Source of the DNA: an uncultured Collinsella sp.
Lineage (GTDB): Bacteria > Actinomycetota > Coriobacteriia > Coriobacteriales > Coriobacteriaceae
DNA: 64,000 nt
Assembly (NCBI GenBank): GCA_947507155.1
Contig: CANNOC010000006.1
Coordinates: 1 to 64,000 of the forward strand
Reading direction: 5' to 3'
Every line of letters begins with the position of its first letter. The stretch's first letter is position 1. The position numbers were made by a program, and so were the translations under genes. Under the pieces are notes generated by a model. The model had not been told where the DNA came from. It did no database searches and saw only the letters and a list, made by a program, of their open reading frames with translations. Of the stretch, positions 38,035 through 47,337 are shown piece after piece.

Positions 38035-39222
38035 TTAAGAGCGGGTTGCAGCGAGCACCTCGGCGGCCTTGGCGCGAGCCCATGTATCGATATCGCGAAG
38101 CTGCTCAAACGATGCAACCGCCTGCGGATCGTGCGCATCCATGCAGGACTCAACGATGCGATCGATATCGGTAAAGGTGCAGGCATCGTGCAGGAAGGCA
38201 TCGACGGCAACTTCGTTGGCGGCATTCAGCACGCACGGCATGGTGCCGCCCGTCTTGCCGGCACGCTCGGCCAGCGCAAGGCAACGGAACGTCTCCATGT
38301 CGGCCGCATCGAAGGTAAGCTGCCCCAACTCACGAAAATCGATTCGAGGCGCCGGAGTATCCCAACGCTCGGGATACGAAAAAGCAAACTGGATGGGAAT
38401 GCGCATATCGGACGCACCGAGATGCGCCATCACGGAGCCGTCGGCAAACTCGACCATAGAATGAATCTTTGACTGACGCTGAACGACCACGTTGATAAAG
38501 TCGAGGTCGCAACCGAACAGATGCATCGCCTCGATACGCTCCAGACCCTTGTTCATAAGGGTGGCGGAGTCAATCGTGATCTTAGCGCCCATGGCCCACG
38601 TGGGATGTGCCAGCGCATCGGCGCGTGTCACGCGATTGAGCTCGTCGCGCGTGCGGCCAAAGAACGGACCGCCCGAGCAGGTGAGCCAAATACAATGAGC
38701 CTCGCGTGGGTTCTCCCCCAGATAGCACTGGTAGATGGCGGAGTGCTCAGAGTCGACTGGAATAAGCTGGCCCGGTTGCGCCAACGGCATAAGCAAGTCG
38801 CCACCGACGACGAGGGACTCCTTGTTGGCAAGGGCAAGGCGCTTATTCGAGGTCAAGGCCGCATGGCTCGCCTCGAGACCGGCGGCGCCCACAATAGCAA
38901 CGAGCACGCAGTCGACATCGTCGCGACGCGCGAGCTCGCAAACCGCCTGCGCGCCAACGCCGAGCTTCGTTCCCTCGGGCAACTCCTGCAGCACGGCGTC
39001 ATCGCCATGAGCGACATCGGCCACGGCAACGGCCGGGACCGAAAACTCGCGGGCGGCGGCAACGAGCTCCGAGGTGCTGGAGTTAACGGACAGTGCCGTC
39101 ACCTGCAGTCGATCGGCATGCTGACGGCATACATCGAGTGCCTGCGTGCCGATAGAGCCCGTACAGCCCAGAATGGCAACGCGAAGGCGTCCATCGGGGC
39201 CATACGTCGTCTGGAATGACAT
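38035..39222 (-). CDS. dxr: 1-deoxy-D-xylulose 5-phosphate reductoisomerase
   Basis: The 395-residue enzyme makes MEP from DXP with NADPH. The NADPH-binding AILGCTGSIGTQALDV is at residues 16-31, ANKESLVVGG and VDSEHSAIYQCY are the catalytic/metal regions, and SATLMNKGLE and AANEVAVDAFL follow. Its ATG overlaps the cdsA stop by one nt (TAATG). Confidence 0.97.
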   Translation of the reverse strand: MSFQTTYGPDGRLRVAILGCTGSIGTQALDVCRQHADRLQVTALSVNSSTSELVAAAREFSVPAVAVADVAHGDDAVLQELPEGTKLGVGAQAVCELARRDDVDCVLVAIVGAAGLEASHAALTSNKRLALANKESLVVGGDLLMPLAQPGQLIPVDSEHSAIYQCYLGENPREAHCIWLTCSGGPFFGRTRDELNRVTRADALAHPTWAMGAKITIDSATLMNKGLERIEAMHLFGCDLDFINVVVQRQSKIHSMVEFADGSVMAHLGASDMRIPIQFAFSYPERWDTPAPRIDFRELGQLTFDAADMETFRCLALAERAGKTGGTMPCVLNAANEVAVDAFLHDACTFTDIDRIVESCMDAHDPQAVASFEQLRDIDTWARAKAAEVLAATRS

Positions 39223-40097
39223 TACAGCACGCCTCCGATCATCAAAAGCAGCTGCGCGGTAATGCAGCCAAAGATAAGCGAGTCGCTTCGATCGAGCATG
39301 CCGCCATGGCCCGGAATAAGGTTGCCAGAATCCTTGACGCCCACGCCACGCTTGATGCGTGACTCGATGAGGTCACCGATAACGCCCAGGATGGACACAA
39401 CCACGCCGCAAAGCAGCGCATAGGGCAAGCTCAGCTTATAGAAATGCGTCGCCCACAAAATAAGCCAGATAAGAACCGAGCCCAAGATGCCGCCGACAAA
39501 GCCCTCCCAGCTCTTTTTGGGAGAGATCTTGGGGACCATCTTGTGCTTGCCGATACGGCTGCCCACGATGTAGGCAAACGAATCGGAGACCCAGAGAGAC
39601 GCGCAAACACCCACCGAAAGCAGGGCGCCGGCAAAACCGGGCACGGCATCGCGCAGCAGCACGATGGCCGACAGCATAAAACCGGTGTAGATGGGACCCA
39701 TGAGTGTCACAGCCACATCGGATATGCGGGTACGCGACGAACAGACATACCAAATGCCCACCGCAAGCATCAATGCAAAAAGCAGCGCATTCAACAGCAG
39801 CGAGTCACCCAGCGCCGAGAGCGGAAAGAGCACGGCGGCAGCGATACCCAGGCGCTCGTTGGCCACCTTGCCATCGAGCTTCGTCATGCGGAAATACTCA
39901 AAGCAGCACAGGCCGCTCATGACGGAGACGAAGATGGCGGTGGGAACGATACCCAAAACCAGGCAGAGAATAAATACGACGGCGTAGACGATACCTGCGG
40001 CGGCACGGGTAATAAAGCCGGCAAGCCACGAAGTCGCGGCCGCGCCGCTCTTGGCGGCAGGCGCCTTGGGAGCAGACGCCTTGGGACGATCGGACAC
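39222..40097 (-). CDS. cdsA: Phosphatidate cytidylyltransferase
   Basis: The 291-residue membrane enzyme makes CDP-diacylglycerol, the precursor of phospholipids. About seven hydrophobic segments follow a basic Ala/Pro/Lys-rich cytosolic start of about 23 residues. The CdsA signature is seen as SRIKRGVGVKDSGNLIPGHGG near residue 245 (shown as its core KRGVGVKDSGNLIPGHGG). GTG 40097 has AGGAGG seven nt upstream. It lies between uppS and dxr, the usual uppS-cdsA-dxr-rseP envelope cluster. Confidence 0.95.
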   Translation of the reverse strand: MSDRPKASAPKAPAAKSGAAATSWLAGFITRAAAGIVYAVVFILCLVLGIVPTAIFVSVMSGLCCFEYFRMTKLDGKVANERLGIAAAVLFPLSALGDSLLLNALLFALMLAVGIWYVCSSRTRISDVAVTLMGPIYTGFMLSAIVLLRDAVPGFAGALLSVGVCASLWVSDSFAYIVGSRIGKHKMVPKISPKKSWEGFVGGILGSVLIWLILWATHFYKLSLPYALLCGVVVSILGVIGDLIESRIKRGVGVKDSGNLIPGHGGMLDRSDSLIFGCITAQLLLMIGGVL

Positions 40098-40099
40098 GA

Positions 40100-40894
40100 T
40101 TAAGCCTCCTCGGTCTTGCTCAGTCCACCAAACCTACGGTCGCGGCCCTGATAGGCCAAAATGGCGTTGACAAGACCCCAACGATCAAAGTCGGGCCAAT
40201 AGGTATCGGTGACATAAAACTCGGAATAGGCAACCTGCCACAGCAGATAGTTCGAAAGGCGAAGCTCGCCGGAGGTTCGAATCACAAGCTCCGGATCGGG
40301 CAGCCCAGCGGTGTACAGGTGCGAAGCAACCATATCATCGTCAATAGCGGCGGGATCGATCTTTCCGGCAGCGGCATCGAGCGCGATCTGACGGACAGCA
40401 CGGGTGATCTCGGCACGGGCGCCGTAGTTGACGGCAAGCGCCAGCGTCATGCCGGTGTGCTCGGCACACTCGGCAAGACCCCGCTCAAAGACATCGCGGG
40501 TCTTCTTGGGCAGTGCGGAAATATCGCCCAAAAAGACAACGCGCACGTTTTCGCGCTTAAGCAGCGGCAGCTCATCGATAAACGTCTTGGCAAACAGATG
40601 CATTAAAACGTTGACCTCATGCTGCGGACGATTCCAGTTTTCGGTGGAAAACGCATAGGCCGAAAGGACGTCGACGCCCAAACGCACGCATGCGGTAATG
40701 ATCTCGCGCAGGGAGACGATACCGGCCTTGTGTCCCTCGGTGCGGGCAAGACCGCGCGCCGTGGCCCAGCGACCGTTACCGTCCATGATGCACGAAATAT
40801 GATGCGGAATCTTATTGAGGTCAAGGTCGGAAAAACCGACGCCCGCAGGGGCGTCGGCAAAGTACTCGACCAGTTTGTTCTCGTCGTATTGCAC
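40100..40894 (-). CDS. uppS: Undecaprenyl diphosphate synthase
   Basis: The 264-residue cis-prenyltransferase makes the C55 lipid carrier for cell-wall synthesis. The IMDGNGRWATARG substrate motif is near residue 36, YAFSTENWNRP is near 80, and RTSGELRLSNYLLWQ and the SEFYVTDTYWPDF end are typical. GTG 40894 follows the frr stop with GGAG upstream. Confidence 0.96.
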   Translation of the reverse strand: MQYDENKLVEYFADAPAGVGFSDLDLNKIPHHISCIMDGNGRWATARGLARTEGHKAGIVSLREIITACVRLGVDVLSAYAFSTENWNRPQHEVNVLMHLFAKTFIDELPLLKRENVRVVFLGDISALPKKTRDVFERGLAECAEHTGMTLALAVNYGARAEITRAVRQIALDAAAGKIDPAAIDDDMVASHLYTAGLPDPELVIRTSGELRLSNYLLWQVAYSEFYVTDTYWPDFDRWGLVNAILAYQGRDRRFGGLSKTEEA

Positions 40895-40895
40895 C

Positions 40896-41432
40896 TTAGA
40901 TCTCCATGACCTCGGCTTCTTTTTCCTTCAAAAGCTCCTCGACCTTGGCAACATACTCATCGGTATACTTCTGGACCTTGGCCTGCTCGCGACGGACATC
41001 GTCCTCGGTGAGCTCTTCATCGCGCTCGAGCTTGTTGTTAAAGTCGCGACGGATGTTGCGAATGGAGACCTTGGCCTGCTCGGCATACTCGCGGCACTCC
41101 TTGACGAGCTCGCGACGACGCTCCTCGGTGGGAGCCGGGAACGGCAGGCGCACGACGGTACCGTCAGAGTTGGGAGTAATGCCCAGATCGGAAGCGCTGA
41201 TAGCCTTCACGATTGCGTTGACGAGCGCCTTGTCCCAGGGCTCGATAAGCAGCATGTGAGCCTCGGGGGTCTTAACGGCGGCAACCTGGGTAACCGGCGT
41301 GGGAACACCGTAGTAATCGACCGAAATGTCGGACAGAATGTTAGCGTTGGCGCGGCCCGTGCGAACCTTGGAGAAGTTGTGCTTGAGGGACTCGAGCGAC
41401 TTGTCCATGTGGGCGGTGATGTTCTCTGCCAT
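40896..41432 (-). CDS. frr: Ribosome recycling factor
   Basis: The 178-residue L-shaped protein splits post-termination ribosomes with EF-G. It starts with the helix NITAHMDKSLESLKHNFSKVRTGRAN (shown in part as SLESLKHNFSKVRTGRAN), has TPVTQVAAVKTPEAHMLLIE, and ends in a long charged helix. It is a few residues shorter than E. coli RRF but complete. AGGAGG precedes the ATG. It lies directly after pyrH, the standard pyrH-frr pair. Confidence 0.96.
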   Translation of the reverse strand: MAENITAHMDKSLESLKHNFSKVRTGRANANILSDISVDYYGVPTPVTQVAAVKTPEAHMLLIEPWDKALVNAIVKAISASDLGITPNSDGTVVRLPFPAPTEERRRELVKECREYAEQAKVSIRNIRRDFNNKLERDEELTEDDVRREQAKVQKYTDEYVAKVEELLKEKEAEVMEI

Positions 41433-41434
41433 GC

Positions 41435-42157
41435 TTAATCCTCCTGATAGACGAGCGTGCCGACGGGCTCACCCGAAAGCGCGCGTTTGACGGTGTCCTC
41501 GCCATCGATGTTGAGGACCAAAATCGGCATACGGTTATCCTGGCACAGTGCCGTAGCCGTGGAATCCATAACCTGCAGACCGCGGACGAGAACCTCGTGA
41601 TAGGTAATCTTGTCAAAGCGGACGGCATCGGCGCACTTGACGGGATCCTTGTCGTAGATGCCGTCAACCTTGGTGGCCTTAATCAGAATCTCAGCACCGA
41701 TCTCGCAGGCACGAAGAGCCGCGGCGGTGTCGGTCGTAAAGTACGGATTGCCCGAACCGGCGGCAAAAATAACGACGTTGCCCTTGGAAAGGTGGTTGAT
41801 GGCGCGACGGCGAATATAGGGCTCGCAGATCTCGTTCATCTGGATAGCGCTCATCACGCGGCAGGGAACATCGTTGTGCTCGAAGGCATCCTGCAGAGCG
41901 AGCGCATTCATAACGGTTGCCAGCATGCCCATGTAATCGGCCTGAGCGCGCTCCATGCCACCGGCAGCGCCGGCCATGCCGCGGAAAATGTTGCCGCCGC
42001 CGACAACGACGCCGACCTCGTGACCAACGGCGAGCAGCTCCTTGACCTGCTTGGCAAGATGATCGGTAATCTTGGGGTCGATGCCATATTGGCCGTCGCC
42101 CATCAGTGCTTCGCCGGAAAGCTTAAGAAGCACGCGTTTATATCGGATGTCGGACAA
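41435..42157 (-). CDS. pyrH: Uridylate kinase
   Basis: The 240-residue enzyme phosphorylates UMP to UDP. It is of the bacterial amino-acid-kinase family: [12 protein letters not shown] at the start, [11 protein letters not shown], and [12 protein letters not shown]. It starts at TTG (42157) with AGGAGG six nt upstream. It is separated from tsf by a strong terminator, so it begins a new unit pyrH-frr-uppS-cdsA-dxr-rseP-ispG-proS, which links UMP supply with lipid-carrier synthesis. Confidence 0.96.
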   Translation of the reverse strand: MSDIRYKRVLLKLSGEALMGDGQYGIDPKITDHLAKQVKELLAVGHEVGVVVGGGNIFRGMAGAAGGMERAQADYMGMLATVMNALALQDAFEHNDVPCRVMSAIQMNEICEPYIRRRAINHLSKGNVVIFAAGSGNPYFTTDTAAALRACEIGAEILIKATKVDGIYDKDPVKCADAVRFDKITYHEVLVRGLQVMDSTATALCQDNRMPILVLNIDGEDTVKRALSGEPVGTLVYQED

Positions 42158-42215
42158 AGCGATCCTCCTTTAATTAGACTCTCAATATGATATCAAAGGC
42201 TCTGATAAGAGCCAT

Positions 42216-42254
42216 GAAAAAGCAGGCTGTGAGTAAAACCCACAGCCTGCTCAT
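42216..42254 (-). terminator. Terminator of rpsB-tsf
   Basis: On the minus strand GAGCAGGCTGTG pairs with CACAGCCTGCTT around a loop of about 8 nt and is followed by TTTTTCATG. It starts about 20 nt after the tsf stop. Confidence 0.9.
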
Positions 42255-42274
42255 TACCAGCTACAAGAGCTTAT

Positions 42275-43144
42275 TTACTCGCCACGGACCAGACGGTCAA
42301 AGGCAACGACGGTAATGGTATCGCCGAGCTCCTTGGAGACCTGCTCAGCGTACTTCTTGATGGTGAGGGAGCTGTCCTTGATGAACTCCTGCTCGGTGAG
42401 CACGGACTGCTTGTAGAACTTCTCCAGACGGCCAACAGCCATCTTCTCCTGAATGGCCTCGGGCTTACCGGACTCGGCAGCCTGAGCCATGTAGATCTCC
42501 TTCTCGTGCTCGACGGTCTCGGCCGGAACCTGATCGCGGGTAGCGCAGATCGGGGCGACGGCGGCAACCTGAAGGGCAACATCGTGAGCGAAGGTCTTGA
42601 AAGAGTCGGCCTGAGCGGTCTCGGCCTTCTCGAAAGCGAACTCGACGAGGACGCCGATCTTACCACCCATGTGGATGTAAGAAGCGAGAGCGCCATTCTC
42701 GACCTTGCGGGCGGAGAAACGAGCGATCTTCATGTTCTCGCCCATGATGTGAATCATCTCGGTGAGCTCGGAGGAGACGGTCTCCTCGCCCATCGGCTTC
42801 TCGAGCAGAGCATCGACATCGGCCGGCTCGGTGGTAGCGACAACCTCGGCGACCTTGGAAGCAAAGCCGGTGAACTTGGCGTTGGAGCCGACGAAGTCGG
42901 TCTCGCAGGAAAGCTCGAGCAGAGCGCCGGACTTGCCGTCCTCGGAGACGAACGCGGCGACAGCGCCCTCGTTGGTCTCACGGCCAGCCTTCTTGGCAGC
43001 CTTGGCGAGGCCGTTCTTGCGCAGAACGTCAACAGCGACGTCCATGTCGCCGTCAGCCTCAACGAGAGCCTTCTTGCACTCCATCATCGGGGAGTCGGTC
43101 ATCTCGCGGAGCTGCTTGACCATAGCGGCAGTAATCTGGGCCAT
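42275..43144 (-). CDS. tsf: Elongation factor Ts
   Basis: The 289-residue nucleotide-exchange factor for EF-Tu has the amino-terminal UBA-like domain with MVKQLREMTDSPMMECKKAL and the core with SCETDFVGSN. A carboxy-terminal extension ending TITVVAFDRLVRGE follows. ATG 43144 has AAAGGA six nt upstream; an in-frame ATG 15 nt earlier lacks a site. It is co-transcribed with rpsB. Confidence 0.97.
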   Translation of the reverse strand: MAQITAAMVKQLREMTDSPMMECKKALVEADGDMDVAVDVLRKNGLAKAAKKAGRETNEGAVAAFVSEDGKSGALLELSCETDFVGSNAKFTGFASKVAEVVATTEPADVDALLEKPMGEETVSSELTEMIHIMGENMKIARFSARKVENGALASYIHMGGKIGVLVEFAFEKAETAQADSFKTFAHDVALQVAAVAPICATRDQVPAETVEHEKEIYMAQAAESGKPEAIQEKMAVGRLEKFYKQSVLTEQEFIKDSSLTIKKYAEQVSKELGDTITVVAFDRLVRGE

Positions 43145-43189
43145 TGTGGTTCCTTTCAAAGAGATGAAAAAGACTTAAATAGGACTGAT

Positions 43190-43918
43190 TTACTCGGCCT
43201 TGGGCTCGGCGGCCATCTCGGCCTCGGAGACCTGCTCCTTACCGGAGCCAGCGAGGCAGGCGTCGGCCATGAGCTCGCACATAAGGGTGACAGCGGAGAT
43301 GGCGTCATCGTTGCAGGGGATGCCGTACTCGACCTCGTCGGGATCGGAGTTGGTGTCGATCAGAGCGACGACGGGGATGTTCAGGCGCTGGGCCTCCTTG
43401 ATGGCGTTCTCCTCGCGCTTGGTGTCGATGACGAAGAGAGCCTGGGGCAGACCCTTCATGTCGCGGGCGCCACCGAGGTTGGTCTGGAGCTTAGCGAGCT
43501 CCTTGCCGAGCACAGCCTGCTCCTTCTTGGGCAGCACTGCCATGCGGCCGTCCTCGACCATGGCCTCGAGCTCCTCCATGCGGTTGATGCGGGAGCGGAT
43601 GGTGACGAAGTTGGTCAGCATGCCGCCGAGCCAACGCTGGTTGATGTAAGGCATGTTGGCGCGCTCAGCGGCGTTCTTAACAGCCTCCTGAGCCTGCTTC
43701 TTGGTGCCGACGAACAGCACGTTGCCGCCCTTGGCGACGTTCTTGACGAAGGTGTAGGCCTGGTCGGCGTCAAGGATGGTCTGCTTGAGGTCGAGGATGT
43801 AGATGCCGTTGCGCTCACCGAAGATGAACGGCTTCATCTTGGGGTTCCAGCGACGGGTCTGGTGACCGAAGTGGCAGCCGGCCTCGAGCAGGGTGCGGAT
43901 ATTAATCTTGGTAGCCAT
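43190..43918 (-). CDS. rpsB: 30S ribosomal protein S2
   Basis: The 242-residue protein has the S2 signatures [32 protein letters not shown] and [13 protein letters not shown] Ala/Glu-rich tail of about 20 residues ends the protein. ATG 43918 follows AGGAGG. It starts the rpsB-tsf unit, with a good promoter and a long leader upstream. Confidence 0.97.
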   Translation of the reverse strand: MATKINIRTLLEAGCHFGHQTRRWNPKMKPFIFGERNGIYILDLKQTILDADQAYTFVKNVAKGGNVLFVGTKKQAQEAVKNAAERANMPYINQRWLGGMLTNFVTIRSRINRMEELEAMVEDGRMAVLPKKEQAVLGKELAKLQTNLGGARDMKGLPQALFVIDTKREENAIKEAQRLNIPVVALIDTNSDPDEVEYGIPCNDDAISAVTLMCELMADACLAGSGKEQVSEAEMAAEPKAE

Positions 43919-44088
43919 ATTAAACCTCCTGTGGTTTGCCTCCGCGCGGGGTCATCCTCCAAAACCAACCCGGACATGTGCTACCAAAGCCCGGGCACCA
44001 CGGTATGAAGTAGCCGCGCGTGCGTGATAAAAACCTGTTGCCGTGAAGCAACCCGATGAATGATAGCAGGATTGTCTCTTCCTGCCAA
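43919..44088 (-). promoter_or_regulatory. rpsB promoter and leader
   Basis: TTGGCA (44083-44088) and TATCAT (44060-44065) on the minus strand are separated by exactly 17 nt, and TGC precedes the -10. The resulting leader of about 135 nt contains a CCCGGGC ... TCCGGG hairpin and a GC-rich element CCCCGCGCGGAGG next to the ribosome site. S2 autoregulates through its leader in several bacteria, so this is a candidate site for that. Confidence 0.7.
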
Positions 44089-44135
44089 CCCGCAATCAAA
44101 ACCACACACCTCGGTGCGCGCGGGAGGCCCTTCTC

Positions 44136-45056
44136 CTACTCGCCGCGGGGGTGTGCCTGACTCACGGCGCGCTTGAGTCGGTCGGGCGTGAGGTGCGTAT
44201 AGATCTGCGTCGTGGACAAGCTCGCATGCCCCAGCAGCTCCTGAACCGAGCGCAGATCCGCGCCGCCCTCGAGCAGGTCGGTCGCAAAGGTGTGGCGCAT
44301 CGCATGCGGGGCGATGTCGGCAGGAATGCCGGCAAGTGCCGCAAGCATGTGGAACCGCCTTCTGAGCATGGCGGCACTCATGCGGTTTCCGCGCGCCGAG
44401 ATAAACAGCGGATGCACGCCGTTCGCACTATCGACACGCTTTGCCTGCACAAGGAGATGTGGCCTCCCCTCCTCAATATAGCGACGAGTCGCCTCGAGAG
44501 CGCGCCGATAGAGGGGCACGATACGCTCCTTGCTCCCCTTGCCCCAAAGTCGCAGCGTTCGCTCTGACCAAGCAATGGACTCCACGTTGAGCGCCGCGAG
44601 CTCCGAGATTCGCGCGCCGGAGGCATAGAGCAGCTCGAGCATCGCTGCATCACGCAGCCCCGAAGGCGTCGAGGTGTCGGGGGCCTTGAGCAACGCCTCG
44701 ACTTGCCGGGTCGTCAGCACACCGGGAAGATCGCGCGGCAGTTTGGGCGAGGATATCGCCGAGACCGCATCGCCCTCAACGATTCCCTCGGCAGCCATCC
44801 ACCGATAGAGCGAGCGAATGGCAGACAGATGCGCCGCAAGGGTCCGAGCCGCCACCTGGCCACGCGACAGCTCGGCCAAATAGGAGCGAACGGTCCGTAC
44901 GTCGGCGACGCGAGCGTCGATGCCCTCACGGTCGCACCACGCGGCGAAGTGCTCGAGCCGCGAGGCGTAGGCGGTTACCGTATTGGGAGCGAGCCCTTCG
45001 ACGCGTGCAATGTAGGCGATGAACGAGTCGACGGCATCGTACAGGTCAAAGGCTAT
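44136..45056 (-). CDS. xerC: Tyrosine recombinase XerC, non-standard start
   Basis: This XerC/XerD-type site-specific recombinase resolves chromosome dimers. The catalytic residues are visible: Arg in GARISELAAL, His and Arg in HAMRHTF, His in LGHASLSTTQ and Tyr in IYTHL. The amino-terminal core-binding domain (FIAYIARVEGLAPNTVTAYA) is open in frame up to the trmFO stop, but no ATG, GTG or TTG lies before codon 60. GGAGG sits nine nt upstream of an ATA at 45056 that overlaps the trmFO stop. From there the protein has 306 residues, the normal length. CTG 45044 is the alternative. TTG 44879 would delete most of the core-binding domain. Confidence 0.82.
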   Translation of the reverse strand: MAFDLYDAVDSFIAYIARVEGLAPNTVTAYASRLEHFAAWCDREGIDARVADVRTVRSYLAELSRGQVAARTLAAHLSAIRSLYRWMAAEGIVEGDAVSAISSPKLPRDLPGVLTTRQVEALLKAPDTSTPSGLRDAAMLELLYASGARISELAALNVESIAWSERTLRLWGKGSKERIVPLYRRALEATRRYIEEGRPHLLVQAKRVDSANGVHPLFISARGNRMSAAMLRRRFHMLAALAGIPADIAPHAMRHTFATDLLEGGADLRSVQELLGHASLSTTQIYTHLTPDRLKRAVSQAHPRGE

Positions 45057-46390
45057 GACCTCTCGCCTCCAAACAGATCGGAGCGCGTTTCCAGATAGGC
45101 ATCCAGGGCCTTGAGGGCGCGGTCCGCGTAAGCCTGGTAACGATCCCGCTTGCTGCGACGCTTACCGTCCTCGAGCGGCGGCACAAGACCAAAGTTGACG
45201 TGCATGGGCTGGTAGCCCACCGTAGCCGGATCGGTCGCATACCCCACAAGCGCGCCCAGGGCGCCCACGCGCGGCAGCTCGACGCCCGCGGCCCCGATGG
45301 CCTCGGCATAGGTGTTGAGCGCAGCGAGCAGACCCGTCGCCACGGCCTCCATGTACCCCTCGGTACCAGTAATCTGACCGGCAAGACGCACGCTCGTGCC
45401 GGGAACGGCAAAGGTGCCGTCGAGCACGTGCGGAGCATCGACAAAGGTGTTGCGGTGCATAACGCCGTAGCGGAAGAACTCGGCGTTCTCCAGGCCGGGA
45501 ACCATATGGAAGACGCGCTTCTGTTCGCCGAAGGTCAGGTTGGTCTGGAAGCCAACCAGGTTATAGGCGGTCTTCTCCTTGTTCTCGGCGCGCAGCTGAA
45601 TTGCCGCCCAGGGACGGCGACCGGTGCGCGGGTCGGTGAGCCCGACGGGCTTCATGGCGCCAAAGCGGATGGCATCCTTGCCCGTGCGCGCAACCTCCTC
45701 GGCAGGCTGGCAGGCCTGGAACAGGTCCCCGCCCTCAAAATCCTTGAGCACCACGCGATCGGCCGTGGTAAGCGCCTCGATAAAGGCCTCGTACTCTTCC
45801 TTGTTGAGCGGGGCATTGAGATAGTCGCCACTCCCCTGCTCCTCATAGCGCGACTGCGAGAACAGCACGTCCATATCGAGCGTAGAGGCATCGACAATCG
45901 GGGCGGCCGCGTCAAAGAACGCCAGGGCGTCACCACCGACGAGCTTCATGACCTCCTCGCTCAATGCCGGCGAGCATAGGGGGCCCGCGGCGATAACCAC
46001 ATGACCCTCGGGAATCTGGGTGACCTCGCCGTGGACGACCTCGATATTGGGGCGGGCGGCAACCTCAGCCTCGACGAGCTCGGAAAACTTGACGCGGTCG
46101 ACCGCCAGGGCACCGCCGGCAGGAACGGCCGCACGATGAGCGCAGTCGAGCAGCACCGAGCCCATGCGCTCGAGCTCGGCCTTCAGCAGACCGGCGGCAG
46201 AATCGGGACGGGTCGACTTAAACGAATTGGAGCAGACGAGCTCCGCCAAGTGATCGGTATGGTGGGCAGGAGAGCTCACCTGCGGGCGCATCTCGCACAG
46301 CTTTACGGCGAACCCGCGATCTGCCAGCTGAATCGCGCATTCCGATCCCGCCAGACCGCCACCGATAACCGTCACCTGATCAAACAGCAT
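45053..46390 (-). CDS. trmFO: Folate-dependent tRNA m5U54 methyltransferase TrmFO
   Basis: The 445-residue flavoprotein methylates U54 in the T-loop of tRNA using methylenetetrahydrofolate. The FAD-binding VTVIGGGLAGSECA is near the start, with HHTDHLAELVCSNSFKS, PLNKEEYEAF and GQITGTEGYMEAVATG further on. ATG 46390 has AAGGTG seven nt upstream; a TTG six nt earlier is too close to it. It lies in the conserved dprA-trmFO-xerC block. Confidence 0.95.
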   Translation of the reverse strand: MLFDQVTVIGGGLAGSECAIQLADRGFAVKLCEMRPQVSSPAHHTDHLAELVCSNSFKSTRPDSAAGLLKAELERMGSVLLDCAHRAAVPAGGALAVDRVKFSELVEAEVAARPNIEVVHGEVTQIPEGHVVIAAGPLCSPALSEEVMKLVGGDALAFFDAAAPIVDASTLDMDVLFSQSRYEEQGSGDYLNAPLNKEEYEAFIEALTTADRVVLKDFEGGDLFQACQPAEEVARTGKDAIRFGAMKPVGLTDPRTGRRPWAAIQLRAENKEKTAYNLVGFQTNLTFGEQKRVFHMVPGLENAEFFRYGVMHRNTFVDAPHVLDGTFAVPGTSVRLAGQITGTEGYMEAVATGLLAALNTYAEAIGAAGVELPRVGALGALVGYATDPATVGYQPMHVNFGLVPPLEDGKRRSKRDRYQAYADRALKALDAYLETRSDLFGGERS

Positions 46391-46404
46391 CTGCAAACAC
46401 CTTT

Positions 46405-47337
46405 CTAATTGACACGTTTTCCATTGTGACCGAAGGGCGTCTGGGCGTGAAGGGCAAACTTGGAGGGCGCATACCTTCCATCCATCATGCGCTCGATGAG
46501 GCCCTCGAGTTCGAGCGAACCCAGAAGTTTGAGCACGCCGACGGCATCGAGCGAGACGAGTGCCGCGATGTCGTCGACCTTGAGCGGCGAGGCGATGAGC
46601 GCATGCATCACGGCCTGCTGCGTGGGGTCCAGATCTGCGATACCGGGTGCATCAGGACGCGAATAGCGCAGGGTACCGTATATGCGAGAGATAGCCACCT
46701 CGATGGACTCCTCGTCAATAATGCAGCAGGCCCCGTTGGCAATGAGGTAGTTGGTACCGCGCGACTCGGGTGACAAAATCGAACCCGGCACGGCAAGAAG
46801 CTCGCGCCCCAGGTCCATGGCGGCCTCCGCCGTCGAGAACGTGCCCGAAGGCATGCCAGCCTCCGACACGAAGAGCGCCTGCGAAAGCGCGGCAATCACC
46901 CGGTTACGCCGCGGAAAGGCAAACTTACGCGGCCCCATACCCCAAGGCGAGATGGACACGACCGCGCCGCCCGTATCGATCGTGCGCGCGATGAGTCCCG
47001 CGCTCGAGCGCGGGTAGATTACATCGGCGCCTGTCCCCAACACCACGACATGTTTGCCGCCGGCATTGACTGCGGCCCAACCCGACGCCTGGTCGCAACC
47101 GACCGCACCGCCCGATACCACCGTCACCCCCGCTTCCACCGCGACCTTGGCCGCAAGCTCCGCGACGGCAAGGCCGTAGGGAGAGGCCTTGCGCGCACCG
47201 ATAATCGAGAGCGCCGGTGTCGAGAGAACCTCAGGGTCGCCACGCACGAACAGCGTCTGTGGCACATCGGAAAGCTCCAGAACAGTAGCGGGGAACAGCC
47301 CATCCCCGGGATGCAGTTCGTAGCGAGCCTCATCCAT
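46405..47337 (-). CDS. dprA: DNA-processing protein DprA
   Basis: DprA protects incoming single-stranded DNA and loads RecA during transformation. The Rossmann core has SIIGARKASPYG, SGGAVGCDQASG (the usual form is SGxARGID, so Arg and Ile are replaced), FPRRNRVIAALS and FAVPG-like LLAVPGSILSPESRGTNYLI. A winged-helix end follows (VDDIAALVSLDAVGVLKLL). At 310 residues it lacks the amino-terminal SAM-like domain of longer family members. ATG 47337 overlaps the comM stop (TGATG) with AGGAGG eight nt upstream. Confidence 0.92.
   Translation of the reverse strand: MDEARYELHPGDGLFPATVLELSDVPQTLFVRGDPEVLSTPALSIIGARKASPYGLAVAELAAKVAVEAGVTVVSGGAVGCDQASGWAAVNAGGKHVVVLGTGADVIYPRSSAGLIARTIDTGGAVVSISPWGMGPRKFAFPRRNRVIAALSQALFVSEAGMPSGTFSTAEAAMDLGRELLAVPGSILSPESRGTNYLIANGACCIIDEESIEVAISRIYGTLRYSRPDAPGIADLDPTQQAVMHALIASPLKVDDIAALVSLDAVGVLKLLGSLELEGLIERMMDGRYAPSKFALHAQTPFGHNGKRVN

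Noticed and set aside
44136..44879. A truncated xerC starting at TTG 44879
   Set aside because: It would remove most of the core-binding domain, although the upstream codons are clearly homologous to XerC and preceded by a well-placed ribosome site.
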